This document shows positions 7,979 to 14,102 of a stretch of DNA of 14,876 nt, in pieces (position 1 is the first letter of the stretch; each line of letters begins with the position of its first letter). The DNA lies in NCBI GenBank assembly GCA_002439735.1, contig DJPG01000098.1, positions 2,593 to 17,468 on the forward strand. The letters are read 5' to 3'. The notes under the pieces are model-generated. The model did not search any database. It worked only from the letters and a program-made list of their open reading frames with translations, and was not told the DNA's origin. Origin of the DNA: Firmicutes bacterium UBA6418. GTDB taxonomy: Bacteria; Bacillota; Clostridia; Peptostreptococcales; Anaerovoracaceae. A program made the translations under genes and the position numbers.

Positions 7979-8152
7979 CTACTTGGAATACACTTCGATC
8001 TTCTGTTCGGTTTCTTTTAATATCTCTCTGCACAGACGATAGCAGCGGATGCCTTCTTCGTAGCATTTTACGGCTTCGTCCAGGGTCGTTTCTTCATCAC
8101 GGATCATTTCGGACATTTCTTCCAGTTTCTGCAATGATTCTTCAAATGTCAT
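7979..8152 (-). CDS. xseB: Exodeoxyribonuclease VII small subunit
   Basis: This 57-residue ORF begins MTFEESLQKLEEMSEMIRD, continues ETTLDEAVKCYEEGIRCYR and ends EQKIEVYSK. That is the typical XseB pattern: a short two-helix protein with the E-x-L-E-x-L...LDEA...YEEG signature. Several XseB copies bind the XseA helical region to form the ExoVII nuclease that degrades single-stranded DNA. It is slightly shorter than most homologues (60-80 residues). The ATG overlaps the xseA end by 11 nt and has AAGGAG 9 nt upstream, inside xseA, consistent with coupled translation. Two cysteines (residues 30 and 41, with another at 37) are unusual for so small a protein. Confidence 0.93.
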   Translation of the reverse strand: MTFEESLQKLEEMSEMIRDEETTLDEAVKCYEEGIRCYRLCREILKETEQKIEVYSK

Positions 8153-9305
8153 CGGTCTCGTTCTCCTTCGTTATCGACAGCTCTGTCATGCGGAACGCCG
8201 CACTGCCGTCTTTGAGTTTGATGCGATAGGTTTGTCCGTCATGCAGGTCTTCTGCGGAGGAAAGATGATTCCCGGCCGCATCTTCCAGCACCGCGTAGCC
8301 TTTTCGCAGAATGCGGTACGGATGGTTTTCATCCAAGATCAGTCTGCAGCTTTCCAGCTCATGCCGATAGGCGGTCACGCGCCTTTGCAGGACATGCTGC
8401 ATCTCGGCAAACAGTTTATCGGCATGCAGCCCGGCATAGCTGACCTTTTTCTGCAGATCCGCCCTTAGACTGTTCCGCCAGGACTCCGCCCGCTGCATCA
8501 GTTCGCGGATATCCGGCACTGCCATCTCGGCCGCCGCGGTCGGCGTTTCGGCGCGGCGATCCGCAACGAAATCCGCAATCGTAAAATCGATCTCATGCCC
8601 GACGGCTGAGATGATCGGGATCCGGCTACGGTAAATGGCGCGCGCTACGATCTCTTCATTAAAAGCCCAGAGATCCTCCATCGAGCCGCCCCCGCGGCCG
8701 ACGATCAAGGTATCGATATCGTCAAATTCCCGGTTGATCCGGTCGATCATCCCCGCAATATCCGCGGCAGCATCGCTGCCCTGCACCAGCACGGGGAACA
8801 CGATCAGATCGGTCAGACTTGTCCGACCCTGCACGATCTTGATGATATCCCGCACGGCGGCTCCGGTATTCGAGGTCACGATGCCGATCTTACGCGGAAA
8901 ACGCGGGATCGGTTTTTTATGTTCCGGCGCAAACAAACCTTCCGCGCCGAGCTTTTCTTTGAGCAGCTGAAAGGCCATGGCCAGATTTCCCTCGCCCGCG
9001 ACCTGTATGCTGCGCACAAAGAGCGTATAAGTACCTCCCTTTTTGTAGACGTTCAGATAGCCGTTGATGACAACTTCCAGTCCGTCTCCCAGCTCATAGT
9101 TCAGGCTGCGGACATACTGCGCCGGAAAGAAACAGTTGATCTTGCTGTTTTCATCCGTGATCGAAAAATACAGATGTCCGCTGCTGTGATGCTTGAGATT
9201 CGAGATCTCACCCCGCACGGTCAGGTTCCCAAGAAGCGGGTCGGTCATCAGAACGCGGCTGATATATTCATTCAGTTGTGTGACGGTGATCGGCTTCAGC
9301 GCCAT
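8142..9305 (-). CDS. xseA: Exodeoxyribonuclease VII large subunit
   Basis: The 387-residue protein has an N-terminal OB-fold nucleic-acid domain (about 5-100: PITVTQLNEYI, VRGEISNLKHHSSGHLYF). The ExoVII catalytic domain follows, with IGIVTSNTGAAVRDI, GRGGGS at 203-208 in GRGGGSMEDLWAFN, and SAVGHEIDFTIADFVADRR then TPTAAAE. A shortened helical C-terminal region would bind XseB. The enzyme cuts single-stranded DNA from both ends to short oligonucleotides in repair and recombination. The total is shorter than the E. coli protein (about 456), mainly in the C-terminal helical part, as often in Firmicutes. The ATG at 9305 has GGGAGGAC 7 nt upstream and overlaps the preceding gene by 10 nt. Identity secure. 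Confidence 0.96.
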   Translation of the reverse strand: MALKPITVTQLNEYISRVLMTDPLLGNLTVRGEISNLKHHSSGHLYFSITDENSKINCFFPAQYVRSLNYELGDGLEVVINGYLNVYKKGGTYTLFVRSIQVAGEGNLAMAFQLLKEKLGAEGLFAPEHKKPIPRFPRKIGIVTSNTGAAVRDIIKIVQGRTSLTDLIVFPVLVQGSDAAADIAGMIDRINREFDDIDTLIVGRGGGSMEDLWAFNEEIVARAIYRSRIPIISAVGHEIDFTIADFVADRRAETPTAAAEMAVPDIRELMQRAESWRNSLRADLQKKVSYAGLHADKLFAEMQHVLQRRVTAYRHELESCRLILDENHPYRILRKGYAVLEDAAGNHLSSAEDLHDGQTYRIKLKDGSAAFRMTELSITKENETDDI

Positions 9306-10246
9306 AGCTTTTGTCCTCCCAGCAGCGCAACGCCGATGGCATTGTCGGCAGACATCTGCGGTTTGCCGAATACGATGTTCAGATCCTTATACATATGCTC
9401 GACCAGATAGTTGCGCATATACTGGCTGCACGATACCCCGCCGGCATAGATAAAATTCGTGATCCCGTACTGATAGGAAAGCTGCAGAGTCATTTCCAGG
9501 ATCGAGCGCGAGAGCTTTTCGAACAAATCCTCGATCAGCTCCATCTGCGGATATTGCTCCAGCGCCTTGCCGCACTGGGTTTCGATCCCCGAAAGGTTGA
9601 CATAGCATTCCTTGGTCTTGATCGGCGTCAGAATATCCCGGTGACCGATCGCGCGCACAGCCATCTGATCCAGCGCTTCGCCGCACGGAAAATCCAGCCC
9701 CAACGAAACGCCGACCCGATCCAACACTTGTCCGTAGGCAATGTCTTTGGTTCCACCTACGATCTCAAAAATATCCTTTTTATCGTCGACCAGAAGCGCC
9801 TCCGTGGTACCGCCGCTGAAATGAAAACAAATCAGCGGGCTGACGTCTTTGAGACAGGAATAGAAGCGGATTGCCTCAATATGCCCCTCCTGATGGGAAA
9901 ATTCATAATGTGGAACGCCGATGGCCGCCGCCACCGCTTTACCGTATCCTGCTCCGGCTGTAAAAACTGGCATGTAAGAGCCTTCGATCGGACGTGGACG
10001 CGTAGAAAAGGAAACAGCTCCGATGTTTTCACGGATAGAAAAGTCGGCAAGCGCTTTTTGGATCGCTCCCGGCAGTTTCTGCACATGCTGAAAGAACGCG
10101 TCTGACTGCCGAAGTCCGCGCTCACCTTTTTTGACGTCAAGATATTCCTGATGGTTGAAAAGTACCGTTCCCTCGCAGTTCACGACCGCGACGGAAGTCT
10201 TATAGTTGCTGGTGTCGATGCCCAGCGATAATAATTCACTCTGCAT
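9296..10246 (-). CDS. TsaD/Kae1-like (peptidase M22, glycoprotease family) paralogue of unknown function
   Basis: The 316-residue protein has the ASKHA (sugar kinase/Hsp70) fold signatures of the Kae1/TsaD family. These are an N-terminal LGIDTSNYKTSVAVV phosphate loop, HQEGH with H118 and H122 matching the TsaD metal-binding HxxxH, FHFSGGTTEALLV in place of the usual VSGGHT, YAGGVSCSQYMR, and D301 in SADNAIGVALLG. True TsaD transfers threonylcarbamoyl to tRNA A37. The altered SGGTT motif, the odd start of the protein and the location between nusB and xseA suggest a distinct paralogue, for which I know no proven function. The old name O-sialoglycoprotein endopeptidase should not be taken as a role. 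The ATG at 10246 has AAGGAAGC upstream and overlaps nusB by 11 nt. Confidence 0.85.
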   Translation of the reverse strand: MQSELLSLGIDTSNYKTSVAVVNCEGTVLFNHQEYLDVKKGERGLRQSDAFFQHVQKLPGAIQKALADFSIRENIGAVSFSTRPRPIEGSYMPVFTAGAGYGKAVAAAIGVPHYEFSHQEGHIEAIRFYSCLKDVSPLICFHFSGGTTEALLVDDKKDIFEIVGGTKDIAYGQVLDRVGVSLGLDFPCGEALDQMAVRAIGHRDILTPIKTKECYVNLSGIETQCGKALEQYPQMELIEDLFEKLSRSILEMTLQLSYQYGITNFIYAGGVSCSQYMRNYLVEHMYKDLNIVFGKPQMSADNAIGVALLGGQKLWR

Positions 10247-10700
10247 GCTCTGCTTCCTTATGCTCCTGTTCCTCTCCGGCTATTTTCGGTTCTGTCTGTG
10301 CCTGCTCCTGTGCTCGGTTGATCTTGGAAAGCACAGCGTTGACAAAGCGCGGCGACTGTTCCTCTCCATATATCTTGGCAAGGTTGACTGCTTCATTCAT
10401 GGAAACCGCGTTCGGCACATCATCCAGGAAAAGGATTTCTCCGGTCGCAAGCCGCAGTATCGCAAGATCGGTCTTCGCCATTCGTGCGGTGGACCAGCCG
10501 CTGCTCTGCTCGTCAATCAGGCGATCAATGCGCTCGTGATTAGCACAGATCTTGGTTAGCAATTGCCGCGCGTATTTCGTCTGGTTTTCAAAGGAACTTC
10601 CTGCTGTATATTTTGTAAAATCCGGATTCTCCCAGTCGTTCTGCACGTCGATCTGGAAAAGGATCTGCATGGTTTTTTCTCTTGCGTCTTTTCTGTTCAT
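10236..10700 (-). CDS. nusB: Transcription antitermination factor NusB
   Basis: The 154-residue protein matches NusB, an all-helical RNA-binding factor. With NusE (S10) it recognises boxA in rRNA leader transcripts and helps RNA polymerase resist termination. Visible signatures are the N-terminal RKDAREKTMQILFQID, the middle WSTARMAKTDLAILRLATGEI, and the C-terminal NEAVNLAKIYGEEQSPRFVNAVL. A charged, Gln/Glu-rich tail after about residue 130 (NRAQEQAQTEPK...) extends beyond the fold. The ATG at 10700 lies 9 nt after the asp23 gene, with AAAGGG rather far (about 13 nt) upstream. The position after an Asp23-family gene and before xseA is typical of Firmicutes. Confidence 0.96.
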   Translation of the reverse strand: MNRKDAREKTMQILFQIDVQNDWENPDFTKYTAGSSFENQTKYARQLLTKICANHERIDRLIDEQSSGWSTARMAKTDLAILRLATGEILFLDDVPNAVSMNEAVNLAKIYGEEQSPRFVNAVLSKINRAQEQAQTEPKIAGEEQEHKEAEHAE

Positions 10701-10709
10701 GGTCGATTT

Positions 10710-11081
10710 TTACCCTTTCTGTGGTTCCTGCACGCCTTGTATGTGAATGTTGACTTCTTTGACATGAAACGTTGTTAGATGCTCGACGGCATCCTTGACC
10801 GCACTCTGGATATCCCATGCCAACTGCGGAATTTTTACACCGAACCGGACGATCACATAGACATCGATCGTCAAGTTCTCTTTTTCGGCGAAGACTTTCA
10901 CGCCGATCAGGTCATGATCTTTCGCTCCGATCATCCTCGTCAGGTTACCGCTGAGCGTGTCACAAAGTCCGTATACGCCGGGAACCCCCAGCGCTGCTTT
11001 CATCGCTGCCGCACTGACGATCTCCTCCGAGATCCGGTCGATATTCTGTTTGCTCTGTTTCTCGCCGTTTATCTGTGGCAT
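10710..11081 (-). CDS. Asp23/Gls24 family envelope stress response protein
   Basis: The 123-residue protein has the Asp23 (DUF322) pattern: ISEEIVSAAAMKAALGVPGVYGL, a conserved Gly-Val core, LTIDVYVIVRFGVKIP, then WDIQSAVKDAVEHLTTFHVKEVNIHIQGV at the end. Asp23 in staphylococci is an abundant membrane-associated protein linked to cell-wall stress. The single-copy nusB-linked form in Clostridia (YqhY-like in Bacillus) has been connected with control of lipid synthesis, although its mechanism is unsettled. No signal peptide or membrane helix is seen. The ATG at 11081 has GAAAGGA 8 nt upstream. It is the first gene of the operon, downstream of a sigma-A promoter and a long leader. The family is clear; the exact role is not. 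Confidence 0.93.
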   Translation of the reverse strand: MPQINGEKQSKQNIDRISEEIVSAAAMKAALGVPGVYGLCDTLSGNLTRMIGAKDHDLIGVKVFAEKENLTIDVYVIVRFGVKIPQLAWDIQSAVKDAVEHLTTFHVKEVNIHIQGVQEPQKG

Positions 11082-11228
11082 GCGAACGATCCTTTCTCAA
11101 ATAAGGAATGTACAATGAGTCCGGTCGCTGAGTGCTCCGTCTTCGCCTAATGGCTCGCCGATCGCTTTCGCTCGGACATCTGTCTTTCATCTGCTCTAGC
11201 TGCGCTATCGCTTGCTAATCGCAGTGAC
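11082..11228 (-). promoter_or_regulatory. GCGA-rich, probably structured 5' leader of the asp23-nusB operon
   Basis: A transcript from the promoter at 11235-11263 has about 145 nt before the Asp23 start. The minus strand here holds seven GCGA tetramers in about 105 nt. It can form CTGCG/CGCAG (15-nt loop) near 11197-11221 and a bulged stem with a GAAA loop, CCGAGC-GAAA-GCGATCGG, at 11158-11175. A GCC-ATTA-GGC mini-hairpin sits at 11145-11154. It fits no riboswitch class I can recognise. The open frame through it (start 11190) has no ribosome site and looks non-coding. Confidence 0.4.
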
Positions 11229-11234
11229 AAGTAC

Positions 11235-11263
11235 ATTATATCAAAAGACCCTCTGATTTTCAA
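11235..11263 (-). promoter_or_regulatory. Sigma-A promoter of the asp23-nusB-...-mutS operon
   Basis: On the minus strand TTGAAA (11263-11258) and a perfect TATAAT (11240-11235) are spaced by 17 nt, so transcription would begin near 11228. The -35 box lies in the loop of the terminator-like inverted repeat and the spacer runs through its 3' arm as read on the minus strand. The upstream unit's end and this operon's start are therefore packed together. Confidence 0.75.
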
Positions 11264-11295
11264 TGTTATTTCATGAATCGGCGAGGGTCTTTTTT
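11243..11295 (-). terminator. Rho-independent-type hairpin ending the cstA/11314-12321 unit
   Basis: AAAAGACCCTC (11243-11253) pairs perfectly with GAGGGTCTTTT (11283-11293), with a 29-nt loop. On the minus strand it starts some 20 nt after the stop of the upstream gene and ends in TTTT. On the plus strand it ends in six or more T, so it could stop transcription from either side. The loop is longer than usual. It also contains the -35 box of the next operon. Confidence 0.7.
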
Positions 11296-11313
11296 CATTT
11301 GTTTTTTGGTTTT

Positions 11314-12321
11314 TTATTGATAATCCATGACCAGAAACATTGGCTTGATCGTCACGATTTCATCATATTCCTCTTTTTCAACTGTGACACTGGAATTCAA
11401 AGCCTTGAGGTCATCTTTCAAAACGCGCAGTGCCTCGGATATGGTCTTAGCACGTCCTTCTTTCAGGATGTCCTGCATGCGTTTTAACACAATCGGATGC
11501 GCATACCGTGCCGGTATCGGAAAATCCGGATACCTTCTGATATATGCATCCATTTGTCGTATCGATTCTGCAAGTCGTTCCTCTATGTATTTTTTATTGT
11601 TTTTTGAGGTCGGCAGGACATTGGCTCCGGAAAACAACAGAATTGTCGCAAGTCCGAACAAGAGAAAATACATTCCGAATCCGGCATGCGTTGTCAATGC
11701 ATAGATTCCATAAGCAAGCGCGCATGCACCCATAATGACAATCGCAAGCGCAACCCACTTATAGGCCGGATTGCTCCGATCATATACGCGTTTCCGCTTT
11801 GCCGCTTGACTTAAGTCGATATAGTAGTCCGGCTCTCTTTTCAGATATTGCTCCGCGTCTTCAAGCTTTGCAAGACATCCCTTTGCTTCGGGTGATAAAT
11901 TTACCGCCTTCTGTTTCTGCGCTAACCACTGTGCTTTCTCCTCCAGCTTCCGCTCTGCCTCCAGACTGTGTGTCGGTATATCCGGAAATGCCTCTTCCAT
12001 ATGCGCGAGGAATCGGTCTACGTCTTCTTCGTGCTTGAAATTGCACTGTTTTTCCTTCCCTCTTTCATATACGACCACAAGATAAGACAGAGCTCCGAAC
12101 GCACCCTTTCCTGTAAACCCACCTTTGCTCATAGCGATCCTTTTAAAGACCCGCTTGACTGAGCTGATTGGTATATAATATCTTCTGTCAAGATAGAAGC
12201 TGCTAAGATACACTGCCTTCTTCCCGATCCCGCAGGGACCGATTTTTTTTGCTTCTTTCTTGTCTTTTCGCAGTTCGTCATCCGGAATGGACACACTGCC
12301 CAACCTTTGTGGTTTTATCAT
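11314..12321 (-). CDS. Unrecognised membrane protein with two adjacent helices and a possible PH-like N-terminal domain
   Basis: I do not recognise this 335-residue protein. Residues about 28-115 alternate short strands (KKAVYLSSFY, YYIPISSVKRVFKR, SYLVVVYERGK, EDVDRFLAHMEEAFP) in a way that resembles bacterial PH-like domains; this is an inference. A charged helical stretch follows (119-141, EAERKLEEKAQWLAQKQK). Two hydrophobic helices lie at about 189-209 and 213-233, separated by only a few residues, so both flanking parts should face the same side, probably the cytoplasm. The C-terminal 100 residues are soluble and helical, ending in a strand-rich tail. No signal peptide is seen. The ATG at 12321 has GAGAGGAT just upstream. 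It lies 44 nt after cstA and may be co-transcribed with it. Confidence 0.8.
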   Translation of the reverse strand: MIKPQRLGSVSIPDDELRKDKKEAKKIGPCGIGKKAVYLSSFYLDRRYYIPISSVKRVFKRIAMSKGGFTGKGAFGALSYLVVVYERGKEKQCNFKHEEDVDRFLAHMEEAFPDIPTHSLEAERKLEEKAQWLAQKQKAVNLSPEAKGCLAKLEDAEQYLKREPDYYIDLSQAAKRKRVYDRSNPAYKWVALAIVIMGACALAYGIYALTTHAGFGMYFLLFGLATILLFSGANVLPTSKNNKKYIEERLAESIRQMDAYIRRYPDFPIPARYAHPIVLKRMQDILKEGRAKTISEALRVLKDDLKALNSSVTVEKEEYDEIVTIKPMFLVMDYQ

Positions 12322-12348
12322 ATCATCCTCTCATTCCCGTCTATATGC

Positions 12349-12358
12349 GAAACGTTTC
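12349..12358. repeat. Perfect 10-bp palindrome GAAACGTTTC between cstA and the next gene
   Basis: GAAACGTTTC lies in the 44-nt gap after the cstA stop. Its AAACGTTT core recalls LacI/CcpA-family operators, but the outer bases do not fit the cre consensus. It may be chance. Confidence 0.3.
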
Positions 12359-12365
12359 TGCTGCC

Positions 12366-13811
12366 CTATTTCTTTGCCTGCATCGGTTTCTTTGTCGCGT
12401 GAAGGAAGATTCCAAGGAACAGCGCCGCAAGAATGATCCCTACCGGATAAGCAATCTGAGTCGAAAGTCCCAGACATTCATCCGCGCAGAAGAAATAGGT
12501 CATGGAAACCGCACTCATAAAGGTTGCCGGCACCGCCGTGAGCCAGTAGTTCTTCTTTTCACGGAACAGATACATACTTGCTGTCCACAGCACGATCATA
12601 GCCAGTGTCTGATTGGTCCAGCTGAAATATCTCCATACGATCGCGTAATCCAAGTGTCCGACGAACGCGCCGACGGCCAGAAGCGGTACACACAGTAAAA
12701 GTCTTTTTTTCATGTCGTTCTGATTGATGCCGAACCAGTCCGCGAGTGTCAAACGAGCGCTGCGGAACGCTGTGTCGCCGGACGTGATCGGACAGACAAT
12801 CACACCGATCATGGCAAGCGCAACGCCAACGCTGCCCATGGTCTTGATACATACATCATAGATTGCGGCAGATTGTCCGTTTGCCAAAATATCGCTCAGT
12901 CCTGTGCTGAGTCCTCCGGTGACCTGATAAAGCGCGCATCCTGCAGCCGCCCAGATCAGTGCGATCACACCTTCCGCGACCATAGCGCCATAGAATACAA
13001 AATGTCCCTGCTTTTCGGATTTCATGCAGCGTGCCATTAGCGGTGACTGTGTGGAATGGAAGCCGGAAATCGCGCCGCAGGCAACCGTGATGAACATGAA
13101 ACTCCAGACCGGCTTTCCGTCCGGGTGCATGTTGGTGAAGTGGTTCCAGATCTCCGGAATGGTATAATCCGAATTTGTGAAGATACCAAAGATCACGCCG
13201 ACCGCCATGACGATCAGGCAAATGCCGAAGAGCGGATAGACACGTCCGATAATCTTATCGATGGATAAGAAGGTCGCGATAAAGTAATACGCCAGGATGA
13301 TCCACAGCCATACCTCCGCGTTTACCATTGTCCCGGTAACCCCTTTGTTGCCCAGCAAGGTAACGATCAGCCCCGCAGGTCCTACTGCGAACACCGTACC
13401 TACCATGACCAAAAGAACCACGCTGAATACACGCATCACATTCTTCATTGCGTTTCCGAGATAAATTCCGCATACTTCCGAAATCGAAGCACCGTCATTT
13501 CTTTCAGACAGCATGCCGGAAAAATAATCGTGTACACCGCCCGCGAAAATTGTCCCGAATGTGATCCAAAGGAAGACGATCGGTCCCCATAACGCGCCCT
13601 GCATGGCTCCGAAGATCGGACCCAGACCCGCAATGTTCAGCAACTGCACCAAAAACAGTTTCCACTGCGGCATGACGACATAATCGACGCCGTCATTGAT
13701 GCGAACCGCTGGCGTTTCCCTGTCATCCGGCGCGAACGTATTCTCGACGATCTTGCCGTAAACAAAATATCCCCCGATAAGGAGCGCCAAACAAATAACA
13801 AAACTGATCAT
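12366..13811 (-). CDS. cstA: CstA family carbon-starvation / peptide-pyruvate transporter
   Basis: The 481-residue protein is an integral membrane transporter with about 12 hydrophobic segments. It carries family signatures: GLGPIFGAMQGALWGP near the N-terminus, FAGGVHDYFSGM, SGFHSTQSPLMARCM in the middle, and CPITSGDTAFRSARL. E. coli CstA and BtsT take up peptides or pyruvate. This shorter form is common in Firmicutes, and its substrate is not known from the sequence. The start is set at 13811 (MISFVICLALLIGGYFVYG) because GGGAGG lies 7 nt upstream. An ATG at 13826 would put that ribosome site inside the coding sequence. It has its own promoter region and is followed by an unknown membrane protein. 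Confidence 0.93.
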   Translation of the reverse strand: MISFVICLALLIGGYFVYGKIVENTFAPDDRETPAVRINDGVDYVVMPQWKLFLVQLLNIAGLGPIFGAMQGALWGPIVFLWITFGTIFAGGVHDYFSGMLSERNDGASISEVCGIYLGNAMKNVMRVFSVVLLVMVGTVFAVGPAGLIVTLLGNKGVTGTMVNAEVWLWIILAYYFIATFLSIDKIIGRVYPLFGICLIVMAVGVIFGIFTNSDYTIPEIWNHFTNMHPDGKPVWSFMFITVACGAISGFHSTQSPLMARCMKSEKQGHFVFYGAMVAEGVIALIWAAAGCALYQVTGGLSTGLSDILANGQSAAIYDVCIKTMGSVGVALAMIGVIVCPITSGDTAFRSARLTLADWFGINQNDMKKRLLLCVPLLAVGAFVGHLDYAIVWRYFSWTNQTLAMIVLWTASMYLFREKKNYWLTAVPATFMSAVSMTYFFCADECLGLSTQIAYPVGIILAALFLGIFLHATKKPMQAKK

Positions 13812-13872
13812 AAAAACACCTCCCATGTTTCTTGTTTCATTGATTTATTGAGTGCTTCTTTCATTCCCCTTC

Positions 13873-13900
13873 ATTATACTGTTTCCCGCAATAAATGCAA
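13873..13900 (-). promoter_or_regulatory. Candidate sigma-A promoter of cstA
   Basis: On the minus strand TATAAT (13878-13873) has TTGCAT (13900-13895) 16 nt upstream. The start site would be near 13866, leaving a leader of about 55 nt to the cstA ATG. The -10 box is perfect and the -35 box weaker. I see no clear catabolite (cre) site here. Confidence 0.55.
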
Positions 13901-13955
13901 GGATTTTTGACAATTTTCTCGCATTTTTTCCTTTTTTCGCCTTGTCCGAACAATC

Positions 13956-13998
13956 AAAAAAACGAACCATCTTTGCGTATGCATTAAAATGATTCGTT
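13956..13998 (-). terminator. Rho-independent terminator of the gene at the right edge
   Basis: On the minus strand AACGAATCAT (13998-13989) pairs over 10 bp, with one G-U, with ATGGTTCGTT (13970-13961) around an 18-nt loop. A run of seven T (13962-13956) follows. It lies about 105 nt after the stop of the partial gene and upstream of the cstA promoter. Confidence 0.75.
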
Positions 13999-14102
13999 AT
14001 CATGCCAACCGAAATATCAGATTCCGGGTATCTGCTAGGTGCCATGTAATATCATCTATGTTCCTGTCGATTCAGCTTTTTATCGAAATATATTCGGTCG
14101 TT

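Noticed and set aside
7411..8229. 272-codon plus-strand open frame over ispA, xseB and xseA
   Set aside because: It crosses three real minus-strand genes and has no recognisable protein features.
9311..10105. 264-codon plus-strand open frame over the TsaD-like gene
   Set aside because: It is antisense to a gene with clear family motifs and has no promoter or ribosome site.
10960..11190. Leader peptide ORF (76 codons) in the asp23 leader
   Set aside because: There is no ribosome site, it is Arg/Ser-rich from the GCGA repeats, and it runs out of frame into asp23.
13812..13826. Upstream ATG of cstA (MGGVF)
   Set aside because: The GGGAGG ribosome site lies inside this extension and is ideally placed for the ATG at 13811.
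13907..13912. Plus-strand TTGACA as a divergent promoter
   Set aside because: There is no -10 box at 16-18 nt and no plus-strand gene downstream.
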